A stretch of 64,000 nt of DNA, from contig NZ_KI421517.1 in assembly GCF_000473365.1 (NCBI RefSeq), positions 4,538,296 through 4,602,295 on the forward strand. Reading direction: 5' to 3'. The notes below the pieces were generated by a model, which made no database searches, was not told the DNA's origin, and worked only from the letters and a program-made list of their open reading frames with translations. Origin of the DNA: Adhaeribacter aquaticus DSM 16391. Its GTDB lineage: Bacteria > Bacteroidota > Bacteroidia > Cytophagales > Hymenobacteraceae. Shown here piece after piece: positions 8,808 to 17,190 of the stretch. Numbering within the stretch: position 1 is the stretch's first letter; each line of letters opens with the position of its first letter. The position numbers were made by a program, and so were the translations under genes.

Positions 8808-9344
8808 ATGATCCTGACCGATAAAGAAATATTAGCCGAAATAGAAAAAGGAAATATTTTAATAGAACCTTTTAACCGCGCTTGCCTGGGAACAAATTCC
8901 TACGATGTGCATTTAGGCAAATATTTAGCTACTTACCAGGATGCCGTAATTGATGCCCGTAAACATAACCAGATTGCATCCTTTGAGATACCAGAAGAAG
9001 GTTTTGTATTGCAACCGAACACATTATATTTAGGTGTAACCGAAGAATATACTGAGTCGCATGCGCACGTTCCTTTTCTGGAGGGAAAGTCCAGTGTTGG
9101 GCGGCTAGGCATTGACATTCATGCTACAGCCGGTAAAGGTGATGTTGGCTTTTGCAATACCTGGACATTAGAAATATCTGTTACGCAACCAGTACGGGTT
9201 TATCACAAAATGCCTATTGGTCAGCTTATATATTTTGTGGTAAAAGGTGATATAGAAAACTTGTATAATAAAAAATCTTCGGCCAAATATAATGAGCGGA
9301 GTGTAAAGCCGGTAGAATCTATGATGTGGAAGAATAATTGGTAG
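8808..9344 (+). CDS. dcd: dCTP deaminase
   Basis: A 178-residue dCTP deaminase of the trimeric dUTPase superfamily, converting dCTP to dUTP for thymidylate synthesis. Landmarks are the start MILTDKEILAEI, GTNSYDVHLG (28-37), FLEGKSSVGRLGIDIHATAG (90-109) and the catalytic Glu122 in NTWTLEISV, followed by MPIGQLIYF. The tail KKSSAKYNERSVKPVESM matches the C-terminal lid region. Length is close to E. coli Dcd (193). A TAACTTTA box about 25 bp upstream (8776-8783) is a weak -7 element. The gene is probably monocistronic. Confidence 0.93.
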   Translation: MILTDKEILAEIEKGNILIEPFNRACLGTNSYDVHLGKYLATYQDAVIDARKHNQIASFEIPEEGFVLQPNTLYLGVTEEYTESHAHVPFLEGKSSVGRLGIDIHATAGKGDVGFCNTWTLEISVTQPVRVYHKMPIGQLIYFVVKGDIENLYNKKSSAKYNERSVKPVESMMWKNNW

Positions 9345-9529
9345 CTAAAAAGCTGATTAAAACACTCCCCAGTCTGCAGAACCTCCTTTCCTAAATTTTT
9401 TCGATAATATATTTAGATACAAGCACTTTTTGCTGAAATCTTTCGTAATATAATAAAATAGTCAACTTTTTTGGCTTGAATTGTGTTATTAAATTAGCCT
9501 AGTTAAATAGCACCTAACTGAAAGATATT

Positions 9530-10000
9530 ATGAAGAAGATAATTGTGATGTCCTGCGTAGTATTTGCCACTACATTCCACAGTATAGCCCAGGATAATTC
9601 ACCTGCAGCTGCCCGTGCAAATCATTTAACGGATAAAATGATTCGTGATTTACGCCTTAATAATTTCCAGGCTAATAAATTAAGAGCAATCAACCAGGAG
9701 AAGATTTCAAAGATAGCAGCTTTTGAAACGGAATTTGCCAACGATCCAACCTTAGTAGATAAAAACTGCAAGGGTGTTTGCAAAGAGCGTGACCGTGAAT
9801 TACAAAGCTTTTTAAGTGCGGAACAATATAGTAAATACTATGCTTCCCGGAACCAATATAATAAAGCTGATAGAGACTTCGCTGCTCAAATTGGAGCAAG
9901 ACCAACTTTAACTGCCGATGCTAAGGTTAAAATGCCAATAGGCGATAAAGTTGTAACAGGAGGATCAAAAACTCAGACTTTTGTAAAAGCCGACGAATAA
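9530..10000 (+). CDS. Small secreted helical protein (Spy/CpxP-like organisation), paralogue of 60115-60510
   Basis: A 156-residue protein with a clear signal peptide (MKKIIVMSCVVFATTFHSIAQ, cleavage after AQ). The mature part is mainly helical: residues 25-65 (LTDKMIRDLRLNNFQANKLRAINQEKISKI), then a CxGVC pair in DKNCKGVCKERDRELQSFLSAEQYSKYYA, and a low-complexity tail. The layout of a helix, a [D/E]R[E/K]L helix, then LS/LN-x-x-QYxxY is that of short Bacteroidota periplasmic proteins related in style to Spy/CpxP chaperones, but I cannot assign a family. The same plan recurs in the 131-residue protein at 60115-60510. Function unknown. Followed by a strong terminator. Confidence 0.7.
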   Translation: MKKIIVMSCVVFATTFHSIAQDNSPAAARANHLTDKMIRDLRLNNFQANKLRAINQEKISKIAAFETEFANDPTLVDKNCKGVCKERDRELQSFLSAEQYSKYYASRNQYNKADRDFAAQIGARPTLTADAKVKMPIGDKVVTGGSKTQTFVKADE

Positions 10001-10020
10001 TAATATATAGCCTTTATACA

Positions 10021-10062
10021 AAAAGAGGTGCTTCGGAATTATCTGGAGCACCTCTTTTATGT
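10021..10062. terminator. Bidirectional intrinsic terminator
   Basis: A perfect 12-bp stem, AAAAGAGGTGCT (10021-10032) with AGCACCTCTTTT (10047-10058), lies between the convergent secreted-protein gene and gldC. Confidence 0.88.
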
Positions 10063-10078
10063 TTATTATTTAATCTGT

Positions 10079-10411
10079 TTATTGTTTTTGGCTATCTTCT
10101 ACGTACTGCATTAATTCTTTACAAAGTGCACGCATCTTATCAGCCATTACGTTATCGCTGGTGGCAGTCTGAATGGTTTGGGCCATTGAACCAATGGTAT
10201 CAATAAAGAAATATTTCATTTCATCTACGGGCATATCCTTTGTCCATAAATCTATTTTCATGGTTCCTTCCTTATTGCGGTCCCATAAAGAAATATTAAT
10301 GGCTTTAGCAAAATGTATTTCTTCACCGGCGTCTGTTGCCCGCCAGCTAATGGCTTCAGGTATATGATCGTTATCTAAGGCTATACTAAAATGTATCTCT
10401 GATTTTTTCAT
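10079..10411 (-). CDS. gldC: Gliding motility protein GldC
   Basis: A 110-residue cytoplasmic protein matching GldC of gliding Bacteroidota. It starts MKKSEIHFSIALDNDHIPEAISWRA, followed by KAINISLWDRNKEGTMKIDLWTKDMPVDEMKYFF, both characteristic of the family. GldC is encoded in gliding and type IX secretion organisms; in Flavobacterium johnsoniae its loss weakens motility, but its biochemical role is unresolved. No signal peptide or membrane helix. It is 4 kb from gldAFG and in the same direction but separated from dnaN by a terminator. A TACCTTTG -7 box (10438-10445) lies about 27 bp upstream. Confidence 0.9.
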   Translation of the reverse strand: MKKSEIHFSIALDNDHIPEAISWRATDAGEEIHFAKAINISLWDRNKEGTMKIDLWTKDMPVDEMKYFFIDTIGSMAQTIQTATSDNVMADKMRALCKELMQYVEDSQKQ

Positions 10412-10437
10412 ATCAAATGGGTTAAGCTAATTTTTTG

Positions 10438-10445
10438 CAAAGGTA
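10438..10445 (-). promoter_or_regulatory. Promoter -7 element for gldC
   Basis: On the minus strand, TACCTTTG matches TAnnTTTG and would give a 5' leader of about 20-25 nt. No good -33 partner is visible. Confidence 0.5.
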
Positions 10446-10487
10446 ATAGAATAGCACCTGAAAACATGAACCAATTTTTCATTAAAT

Positions 10488-10520
10488 AAAAAAGGGAGGC
10501 CAGCTGGCCTCCCTTTTTTA
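10488..10520 (-). terminator. Intrinsic terminator after dnaN
   Basis: A palindrome centred on AGGGAGGCCAGCTGGCCTCCCT with flanking A and T runs. On the minus strand it lies 15 bp beyond the dnaN stop codon. Confidence 0.88.
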
Positions 10521-10534
10521 TTTATGCTTTTTAT

Positions 10535-11659
10535 TTACACGTAATTGTTCAACATTACTGGCATTACCAGCATCAGAATATTTTCGTTTTCGTCGTTGCT
10601 GGATGGCATTAATAAACCTGCCCGGTTTGGTGTGGAAAGCTCTAATGAAATCTCATCTGCATCAATATTATTCAACATCTCAATTAAGAAACGAGCGTTA
10701 AACCCAATTTCCATGTCCTCCCCGTCGTACTGGCACGTTAACCGCTCATTAGCCTCATTGGAGAAATCAAGGTCCTCAGCAGAAATGTGTAACTCGCTAC
10801 CAGCAATGCGCAAGCGTACCTGATGGGTTGTTTTGTTTGAATAAATAGATATCCGTTTAATTGAGCTTAATAAATCATAGCGGTCAATTACCAATTTATT
10901 TGGGTTTTGCACCGGAATCACATTTTCATAATCCGGATAACGCTCATCAATTAAACGGCAAACCATCCGGATGTTATCAAAGCTAAAGAAAGCATTGGAG
11001 TTATTAAATTCCACCCGTACTGTAGTAGGCTCAGCCGGTAAGGTAGATTTTAATAAAGTAAACGCTTTACGCGGTATAATAATGGAAGCACTATTTCCTG
11101 TTGCCACATCAAAACGACGATAGCGTAATAGCCGGTGTCCATCAGTAGCCACAAAGGTGATATTATTATCATTTAACTGAACAAAAATACCAGTCATAGC
11201 CGGGCGCAGTTCATCGGTACTAACCGCAAAAATTGTTTTATTAATGGCTCTGGCTAATAAATTAGAAGGTACTTCAATGGAGTTACTACCCCTTACTACC
11301 GGCACTCTTGGGAAATCGGTAGCATTTTCACCTGAAAGTTTATAGCGCCCATTGGCCGAACTTAATTCTATTGTATAAGTTTCTTCGTCAATGGTAAAAG
11401 TTACGGGCTGGTCCGGAAGGTTTTTTAACGTATCTAGCAAAATACGAGCTGGAGCGGCAATACGACCATTTTCTTTAGCCTCCACATGCAATTCGGTAAT
11501 CATGGACGTTTCCAGATCACTAGCAGTAATAGTAAGGGTACCTTCATTAATTTCAAAAAGGAAATTTTCCAGAATAGGTACTACCGGGTTATTGGTTACT
11601 ACACCGTTAATGCTCTGAAGCTGTTTCAATAATGCCGAAGACGATACAATAAATTTCAT
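10535..11659 (-). CDS. dnaN: DNA polymerase III beta subunit (sliding clamp)
   Basis: A 374-residue beta clamp, the ring-shaped processivity factor of the replicative polymerase. The start MKFIVSSSALLKQLQSINGVV and the block ILENFLFEINEGTLTITASDLETSM are typical of Bacteroidota DnaN. Three clamp domains are apparent: 1-120, 125-250 (ELRPAMTGIFVQL, ATDGHRLLRYR) and 255-374 (ERYPDYENVIP, GFNARFLIEMLN). The C-terminus VMPVML is the conserved end near the peptide-binding pocket. No dnaA or recF is adjacent, so this does not mark an origin here. It ends in a strong terminator. Confidence 0.95.
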   Translation of the reverse strand: MKFIVSSSALLKQLQSINGVVTNNPVVPILENFLFEINEGTLTITASDLETSMITELHVEAKENGRIAAPARILLDTLKNLPDQPVTFTIDEETYTIELSSANGRYKLSGENATDFPRVPVVRGSNSIEVPSNLLARAINKTIFAVSTDELRPAMTGIFVQLNDNNITFVATDGHRLLRYRRFDVATGNSASIIIPRKAFTLLKSTLPAEPTTVRVEFNNSNAFFSFDNIRMVCRLIDERYPDYENVIPVQNPNKLVIDRYDLLSSIKRISIYSNKTTHQVRLRIAGSELHISAEDLDFSNEANERLTCQYDGEDMEIGFNARFLIEMLNNIDADEISLELSTPNRAGLLMPSSNDENENILMLVMPVMLNNYV

Positions 11660-12030
11660 TCCGATCAGTCGTTTATATTTTTGGGTTAATCTGGTTATTT
11701 ATACTGGAATTGCAAGACCTGAAAACAAGCTTTGATATAATCTGCAGCTTGCCTAAGGAACATAAATTCAAGGTAGCAAATTAGGCTAAATTTATTAAAA
11801 TATTAAAACTTTTAAGCACGAAACCCAATAAATTTTCCGGTGTAAAATTTATTAGGTTTCGTGCCAGCAATTCTAAATTTGAAATAAAATTTCAGAAACT
11901 CTTTTCCTCCCAAAATAATCTTAAAACTGGAAGGAAATATAAAACAATTGAGAAAGTTTAGCCTGGTTTATTATTGATGAATGGTATTTTTAAAAAGAAA
12001 TAATCACCAAGCTTTCTAGTTAAAAAGTAT
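11660..12030. other. Intergenic region between gldG and dnaN
   Basis: A 371-bp AT-rich interval without a convincing reading frame. It contains a 21-bp inverted repeat (11816-11864) and the upstream region of dnaN, in which I could not identify a clear TAnnTTTG box. Confidence 0.5.
11816..11864 (-). terminator. Long inverted repeat, possible terminator of gldAFG
   Basis: The 21-nt arms (11816-11836 and 11844-11864; outer sequence GCACGAAACC) are complementary except for one position, with a 7-nt loop. On the minus strand the hairpin lies about 170 nt beyond gldG and is followed by TTAAAAGTTTTAATATTTT. It could end the gld operon, although the distance and the weak U-tract leave other roles open. 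Confidence 0.55.
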
Positions 12031-13731
12031 TTAATCTGCTGAGGCATATTTCCGCTTCCGAAGGTAATACTTTACTACTCCAAATAATAAAAGCAGCACC
12101 AACGGCAGAACCAGGTTTATTATTTGCCATTTGGTTTTTTCTTCTTTTATCTTCACCCGGTCCAGAGGTCTTAACTTTATTTCTTTTGCCCGTAGCGAAA
12201 TTAGGTTAGACTCATCCAGTAAATAATCGATTGCATTGGAAACAAAATCTTTATTGGCAAAGGTAGCTCCGGAATAACGGTCAAAGCCTAAACGGAAAGG
12301 CTGCATGGTTTTACCATTCACTTCATTTCGAATTAAATCGCCATCCGATACCACTATTAGTTTGGTGGGCTTTCCTTCCGCTTGCACGATAGTATTGGTC
12401 ACTCCGGCCGGTATAGGTCTGTTTTTAAATACGGAAGTAAATTTACCTTCTAACAGGTACCCCACAGCCTGAGGCCCGGCAGTAAATAACTTAGGATCAA
12501 CGGGTAATCGAGCTTCATTTAAACTTACATCTACCGGAGTACTGACCACCCGCGAATAAGGAGATGAAGCTATTAAAGGAGTTTTTTGGATTCCTGAAGC
12601 TTTAACTGTATCGATGGTGCTGATAAACTTAGCATAAATAGCATCTAAATTACGGGTAATGGGGTGTTTGCTAAAGCCATTAATCACTGGATAATAGCGC
12701 CAGTTCATCATTTGGGTTTGCGGTTGGTTACCCATCATACCCACCACCATTGGGATTTGTCCCGAGTTAATATCCTGAATCAAATCACCATTTACCCGTA
12801 CGCCATATTTAAACAGCATATCTTGTAAATTCACATCCAGGGGTAAAGCCACAGTACCTGCCGTCCGGATGCTATCCAAAGCAATATTAACCGCATCCAT
12901 CAAGAACAAAGCTTTGCCACCTCCTATTATAAACTGGTCAATTTTAAACTTTTCAGCTTCCGAATATTTTAAAAGAGGCTTGGCAATTACAATAGCATCC
13001 AGCGCCTTTAAGTCTGCTACCTTGGTTAAATCTACCCGAAACAGGTCATAATTTTTCTGGAGCGAAGTTATAAAATCAGCAGTTTCCAACGTACTTAATT
13101 CACCATGCCCCTCTATGTAGCCAATCCGCTTTTTTTGTTTCTGAATAAGCTGCCGTATTCCTGCTGCAAATTCAAATTCCAACCCTTCAATTGATTGATT
13201 CAAGCGCTCATCAGCCGAAGCCGCCTGATTGCCTTTAAGCAGCATAACGGGCACTTCTTTACCCTGGCTGGAAATAATTGCTCCTGGAAAAATCAACTTC
13301 TCAACCCGCTTTTCTCCTTCATTAGCAAACAAGTTAGTAGGCTGGATTCCCTTCCGCACCAACTGTTCATAGTAATTATTTCTTTTCTGAATATCCGAAC
13401 TGGCATCCGGATTAATGAAGTTAAAGGTAACCCGGTCTGAATGTACCTGGAATTCATTTAATAACTCCCTGGTTCCGTTCTGTAAGCGTTTAAACCTGGC
13501 AGGGAAATCTCCCTCCAGATACACATCAATTGTTATGTTCTGGTTTAAATCTTGTAATAATTGTTTAGTGGCCGGAGCAATGGTGTAACGTTTATCTTCT
13601 GTTAAGTCTAACCGGAAAAACTGCCCCGATAAAAGTATATTGATTAAAATAATTACACCAGCGGCAATGAGAAAACCGATAATATCGCGCTGTTTCCGGG
13701 AGGCGGTGGTGGGCGTTGTTTCTTCTACCAT
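12031..13731 (-). CDS. gldG: Gliding-associated ABC transporter substrate-binding-like protein GldG
   Basis: A 566-residue membrane-anchored protein. One transmembrane helix lies near residues 18-36 (IIGFLIAAGVIILINILLSG) and a second near the C-terminus (IINLVLPLVLLLLFGVVKYYL), flanking a large extracytoplasmic region of the ABC_transp_aux/GldG family. Family blocks include FRLDLTEDKRYTIAPATKQLL and GYIEGHGELS. In F. johnsoniae, GldA, GldF and GldG form a putative ABC transporter needed for gliding, though many gliding relatives lack it. The start overlaps gldF by 7 bp. Terminal gene of gldA-gldF-gldG. Confidence 0.92.
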   Translation of the reverse strand: MVEETTPTTASRKQRDIIGFLIAAGVIILINILLSGQFFRLDLTEDKRYTIAPATKQLLQDLNQNITIDVYLEGDFPARFKRLQNGTRELLNEFQVHSDRVTFNFINPDASSDIQKRNNYYEQLVRKGIQPTNLFANEGEKRVEKLIFPGAIISSQGKEVPVMLLKGNQAASADERLNQSIEGLEFEFAAGIRQLIQKQKKRIGYIEGHGELSTLETADFITSLQKNYDLFRVDLTKVADLKALDAIVIAKPLLKYSEAEKFKIDQFIIGGGKALFLMDAVNIALDSIRTAGTVALPLDVNLQDMLFKYGVRVNGDLIQDINSGQIPMVVGMMGNQPQTQMMNWRYYPVINGFSKHPITRNLDAIYAKFISTIDTVKASGIQKTPLIASSPYSRVVSTPVDVSLNEARLPVDPKLFTAGPQAVGYLLEGKFTSVFKNRPIPAGVTNTIVQAEGKPTKLIVVSDGDLIRNEVNGKTMQPFRLGFDRYSGATFANKDFVSNAIDYLLDESNLISLRAKEIKLRPLDRVKIKEEKTKWQIINLVLPLVLLLLFGVVKYYLRKRKYASAD

Positions 13732-14453
13732 TTCCGACTTTCCAATACCAGTTTAGTACCCAAAACAAGTAGTGCCACCACACTAACAAAATATACAATA
13801 TCGCGCGAATCAATCAACCCTCTACTTAAAGCTTCATAGTGATAAGATATACCTAACTGGCTGATTAAGAATGAGGTATTCCCCCAAACATCTACGGAAG
13901 CTATGTAATCAAATCCAGTATAAATCAGGAAACAGAAAAAAACCGCGAAAATAAAAGAGACAATCTGGTTATCGGTTATAGCGGAAGCAAAAACGCCTAT
14001 AGCCGTAAATATGGCGGCTAAAAAGAATAATCCAATATAGGAGCCAATGACTGCTGCTGTATCAATATTACCTACCGGATTGCCTAATGAATAGACACTG
14101 TAATAATAAAGGCCGGTAGGAACAAGGGCCAATAGAGCTAATATAAGGCAGGCCAAATACTTACCCAAGATGAGTTGTAAATCTGTTATAGGTTTGGTGA
14201 GCAACAACTCCATGGTTCCGGCTTTTTTCTCTTCGGAAAATGTACGCATGGTTATGGCCGGAATCAGGAAAAGAAAAACCCAGGGTGCCATGTTAAATAA
14301 AGTAAGCATATCGGCGTAGCCATATTCCAGCACGCTGGTATCGGGGAAAACCCACATAAATAAGCCTATAGCCACTAAAAAGACGCCAATAACAATATAG
14401 GCAATTAATGAATTTAAGAAACTGTTTATTTCTTTTTGCAGAACTGCAAACAT
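13725..14453 (-). CDS. gldF: Gliding-associated ABC transporter permease GldF
   Basis: A 242-residue ABC-2 type permease with about six transmembrane helices (for example residues 13-33, 56-76, 105-126, 140-162, 168-188 and 218-236). The block ITMRTFSEEKKAGTMELLLTKPIT at about 65-88 is the cytoplasmic coupling segment seen in ABC-2/NosY-like permeases. It lies between gldA (11-bp gap) and gldG (7-bp overlap), so the trio is translated together. Works with GldA as the membrane part of the gliding-associated transporter; substrate unknown. Confidence 0.92.
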   Translation of the reverse strand: MFAVLQKEINSFLNSLIAYIVIGVFLVAIGLFMWVFPDTSVLEYGYADMLTLFNMAPWVFLFLIPAITMRTFSEEKKAGTMELLLTKPITDLQLILGKYLACLILALLALVPTGLYYYSVYSLGNPVGNIDTAAVIGSYIGLFFLAAIFTAIGVFASAITDNQIVSFIFAVFFCFLIYTGFDYIASVDVWGNTSFLISQLGISYHYEALSRGLIDSRDIVYFVSVVALLVLGTKLVLESRKW

Positions 14454-14464
14454 GCTATTTTTAA

Positions 14465-15382
14465 TTATTTCTTATTAGTTAACTCCTGGAATATTTTTTC
14501 TAATGAATTTTCTTCCTGCCGAAGGCCTACTAAACTCCAGTTGTGCGCAGACGCCAGGCCAAAAATGGACGACCTTATATCTTTACCGGGCATAGATCGA
14601 ATACGGTAGGTATGCTGATCTAAAACTTCTACCGCAATAATACCCGTTATTTCGTGAAGCAATTCAATATTTACCGCCGATTCAAATTCGGCTATGGTGT
14701 GTACTTCGCCTTTATGCCTATTGGCTAAGGCTGCAACTTCGCTATCGGCCGCAATCTCTCCTTTGTTAATAATAACCACCCGATCGCAGAGAGCTGACAC
14801 CTCCTGCATAATATGCGTAGAAAAAATAACAGTCTTTTCCTGGCCAATATTTCTAATGAGTGCCCGGATTTCCTGTAATTGATTTGGATCTAGGCCTGTG
14901 GTAGGTTCATCCAGAATTAAAACCTCCGGATCGTGGATCAGGGCTTGAGCCAGACCTACTCGTTGGCGGTAACCTTTGGATAAAGAACCTATTTTTTTAG
15001 TTTGCTCAGCCGTTAACCCGCACAACTGCACCATTTCCTTTACCCGATTACTTAAAAACCCTCCTTTGAGGCCATACATATTGCCCACAAACTGTAGGTA
15101 CTCTTTTACATACATGTCCAGGTAAAGCGGATTATGCTCCGGCAAGTAACCAACCTGTCGCCGTACTGAAACCGGCGCCAGGGTAACATCTTCTCCATTA
15201 ACTAAAATAGTGCCTTCTGTAGGAGGTAAATAACAGGTAGCAATTTTCATGGTGGTAGATTTCCCGGCACCATTAGGGCCCAGAAAACCTAAAATCTGTC
15301 CTTTTGCAACTGTAAAAGAAATATTATCAACAGCACGCTGGCTTCCGAAAATTTTAGTCAGGTTTTTAACTTCTACCGACAT
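14465..15382 (-). CDS. gldA: Gliding-associated ABC transporter ATP-binding protein GldA
   Basis: A 305-residue ABC ATPase. Walker A GPNGAGKST is at residues 35-43, the Q-loop is near VGYLPEHNPLY, the signature is LSKGYRQRVGLAQAL, Walker B is VLILDEPTTGLDP and the switch His is in IFSTHIMQE. A C-terminal regulatory region of about 80 residues follows, as in drug/NodI-type ABC-2 ATPases. Its place directly before gldF and gldG identifies it as GldA. A TATATTTG box (15419-15426) lies about 37 bp upstream. Confidence 0.92.
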   Translation of the reverse strand: MSVEVKNLTKIFGSQRAVDNISFTVAKGQILGFLGPNGAGKSTTMKIATCYLPPTEGTILVNGEDVTLAPVSVRRQVGYLPEHNPLYLDMYVKEYLQFVGNMYGLKGGFLSNRVKEMVQLCGLTAEQTKKIGSLSKGYRQRVGLAQALIHDPEVLILDEPTTGLDPNQLQEIRALIRNIGQEKTVIFSTHIMQEVSALCDRVVIINKGEIAADSEVAALANRHKGEVHTIAEFESAVNIELLHEITGIIAVEVLDQHTYRIRSMPGKDIRSSIFGLASAHNWSLVGLRQEENSLEKIFQELTNKK

Positions 15383-15418
15383 GTAGGGTGGTTAGGTAAT
15401 GCTTCCTTTAAAAACGTG

Positions 15419-15426
15419 CAAATATA
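15419..15426 (-). promoter_or_regulatory. Promoter -7 element for gldAFG
   Basis: On the minus strand, TATATTTG matches TAnnTTTG, about 37 bp before the gldA start. It lies between gldA and the upstream short-chain dehydrogenase gene. No clear -33 match. Confidence 0.45.
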
Positions 15427-15439
15427 CTAATAATTGCTT

Positions 15440-16144
15440 CTATTTGCTGCGTTTCCCTTTTGGACGCAAAGGTCTTACCTCAATGTCTACGTGATGGTAA
15501 TTAGGCGGCGATTGTAAAACATGCAAAATGGTAGACGCAATATCTTCTGGTTGCATCATATTCTCCGGCGACGTGGCGTTTTCAAAATGATCAAAGAAAT
15601 TAGTATTTACTGATCCCGGATAAATACAGGTAACCTTAATTCCAAATTCCCGCACCTCCTTGAACAAGGCCTGCGACATACCTCTTACGGCAAACTTGGT
15701 AGCACAATACCCCGCCATTTTTTCTACGCCATTTAACCCGGCAATAGAAGAAATATTAATTATGTGTCCTTCATCCTGACTTTTCATACCAGGAATTACC
15801 GCCCGGGTACAATAATAGAGACCATGCACATTGGTATCAAACATCTGATGCCACTCCTCTACTGCTTGCTCTTCCAACAAGCCTTGCCGCCCCAATCCGG
15901 CATTATTTATTAACACCGAAACCGGAGAACCCAATTTATGTACTGTTTCCTGATGAGCCTGCTCCACCGCTTTTTGGTTCCGGATATCGGCTTGAATAAA
16001 TGAAAAGTTTTCGTTTTCTATATCGGGGGCAGTACGTCCCCACCCTGTCACAATGGCACCTTTCTCTAATAATGCTTTTACCGCTGCTAAACCAATGCCA
16101 CTACTTACTCCGGTTACTACCGCTACTTTATTTTTTAGATCCAT
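15440..16144 (-). CDS. Short-chain dehydrogenase/reductase (SDR), first of two
   Basis: A 234-residue classical SDR. The Rossmann motif TGVSSGIG is at residues 11-18, NNAG at 80-83, the catalytic Ser in INISS near 132, and Tyr146/Lys150 in YCATK. It is a cytoplasmic NAD(P)-dependent oxidoreductase with unknown substrate. It is closest in style to YdfG/Sor-type SDRs, with PEDIASTILHVLQSPPNYHHVDIEVRPL at the end. A second, divergent SDR lies 250 bp upstream in the same direction. No pathway partner is adjacent. Confidence 0.85.
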   Translation of the reverse strand: MDLKNKVAVVTGVSSGIGLAAVKALLEKGAIVTGWGRTAPDIENENFSFIQADIRNQKAVEQAHQETVHKLGSPVSVLINNAGLGRQGLLEEQAVEEWHQMFDTNVHGLYYCTRAVIPGMKSQDEGHIINISSIAGLNGVEKMAGYCATKFAVRGMSQALFKEVREFGIKVTCIYPGSVNTNFFDHFENATSPENMMQPEDIASTILHVLQSPPNYHHVDIEVRPLRPKGKRSK

Positions 16145-16393
16145 TTTAGTTTTTAAAAGTTAAAGAATCATGAATAAAACTTTTTCTACCTAATCCAGTA
16201 TTTATTATCAAGGGCAGTACCACCTTAGAGTAAACCGTCATTCACCTCTTACTAAATTTGCTATTCTTTTTAGCAACCAATCTTTTAGCCAAATCCACGT
16301 TATTTAGAAATCAAATTAAACTTTTGCTATATTTAATTATGTAGTTATAAATCAGAACGTAATAGAACAATAATGAAGTATTTCTTTAAATTA

Positions 16394-17107
16394 CTAACTT
16401 TCTATATCTCCTAATTGGGGACGGATAAGAATCTCCTCTACTACTGAATTGGGGGACATGTAATAAGCGTTACTAATGGCAGAGGCTACATCTTCGGACC
16501 GCATAAACCTATCTAATGGCAAATCAACACCCTCCCAACTGGCGGTAAAAGTGGCTCCAGGTAAAACAGCTGTTACCTTTACCTGATGGTCTTTTAGTTC
16601 TTCCCGCAATACTTTTGTCATGCCGTACAAGGCAAATTTAGAAATGCAGTAAGAGCCGCCATTGGCATAAGGTATTATACTGGCTGTAGAGCAAAGCATG
16701 AAAATATGTCCGGATTTCCTTTTTATCATATCACCCACAAAACCCTTCGTTATATAATAAGCACTATATAAATTGGTTTCCACCATGTATTGCAAAGTAG
16801 TGCTATCCTCTTCGGTTATCTTACCCGGAACGTACAAGCCGGCATTGTTTACCAGCACATCTACCTTTACGTTCAAGGACCGTACATACCTGATAAAGGA
16901 TTCTAGAGATAACTTATCACTAACATCAGTGGCCTGGTAAAATACTTTTGAAAAAGTATACTTTTGCTCGATCTCCAGTTTCAGGGCTTTTAAGTCTGCT
17001 TCCTTACGGGCACAAGTTATTATATGAAAACCATCCGCAGCAAATCTCTCGATAATAGCCCGGCCTATACCTTTAGTGCCACCTGTTACCAATATATATT
17101 TATGCAT
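16394..17107 (-). CDS. Short-chain dehydrogenase/reductase (SDR), second
   Basis: A 237-residue classical SDR. TGGTKGIG is at residues 8-15, NNAG at 87-90, the catalytic Ser140 in MLCSTAS, and Tyr153/Lys157 in YCISK. The C-terminus carries the same RSEDVASAISNAYYMSPNSVVEEILIRPQ-type ending as the neighbouring SDR, so the two may be old duplicates, although their sequences are well diverged. Substrate unknown. The 249-bp gap between them holds no gene I can support. It is divergent from mlaE (84 bp between starts). Confidence 0.83.
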   Translation of the reverse strand: MHKYILVTGGTKGIGRAIIERFAADGFHIITCARKEADLKALKLEIEQKYTFSKVFYQATDVSDKLSLESFIRYVRSLNVKVDVLVNNAGLYVPGKITEEDSTTLQYMVETNLYSAYYITKGFVGDMIKRKSGHIFMLCSTASIIPYANGGSYCISKFALYGMTKVLREELKDHQVKVTAVLPGATFTASWEGVDLPLDRFMRSEDVASAISNAYYMSPNSVVEEILIRPQLGDIES

Positions 17108-17190
17108 GTTTTTATATATTTTATAATATTCGCCGTAATATAGTCATTTGAAACATGACGCTGATAATATAGCCTTCGTATAAACCCAAC

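Noticed and set aside
10535-11659. Replication origin near dnaN
   Set aside because: No dnaA, recF or DnaA-box cluster is visible around it.
15440-17107. Two adjacent SDR genes as a dedicated biosynthetic pathway
   Set aside because: They are 250 bp apart, diverged from each other, and no other pathway enzymes flank them.
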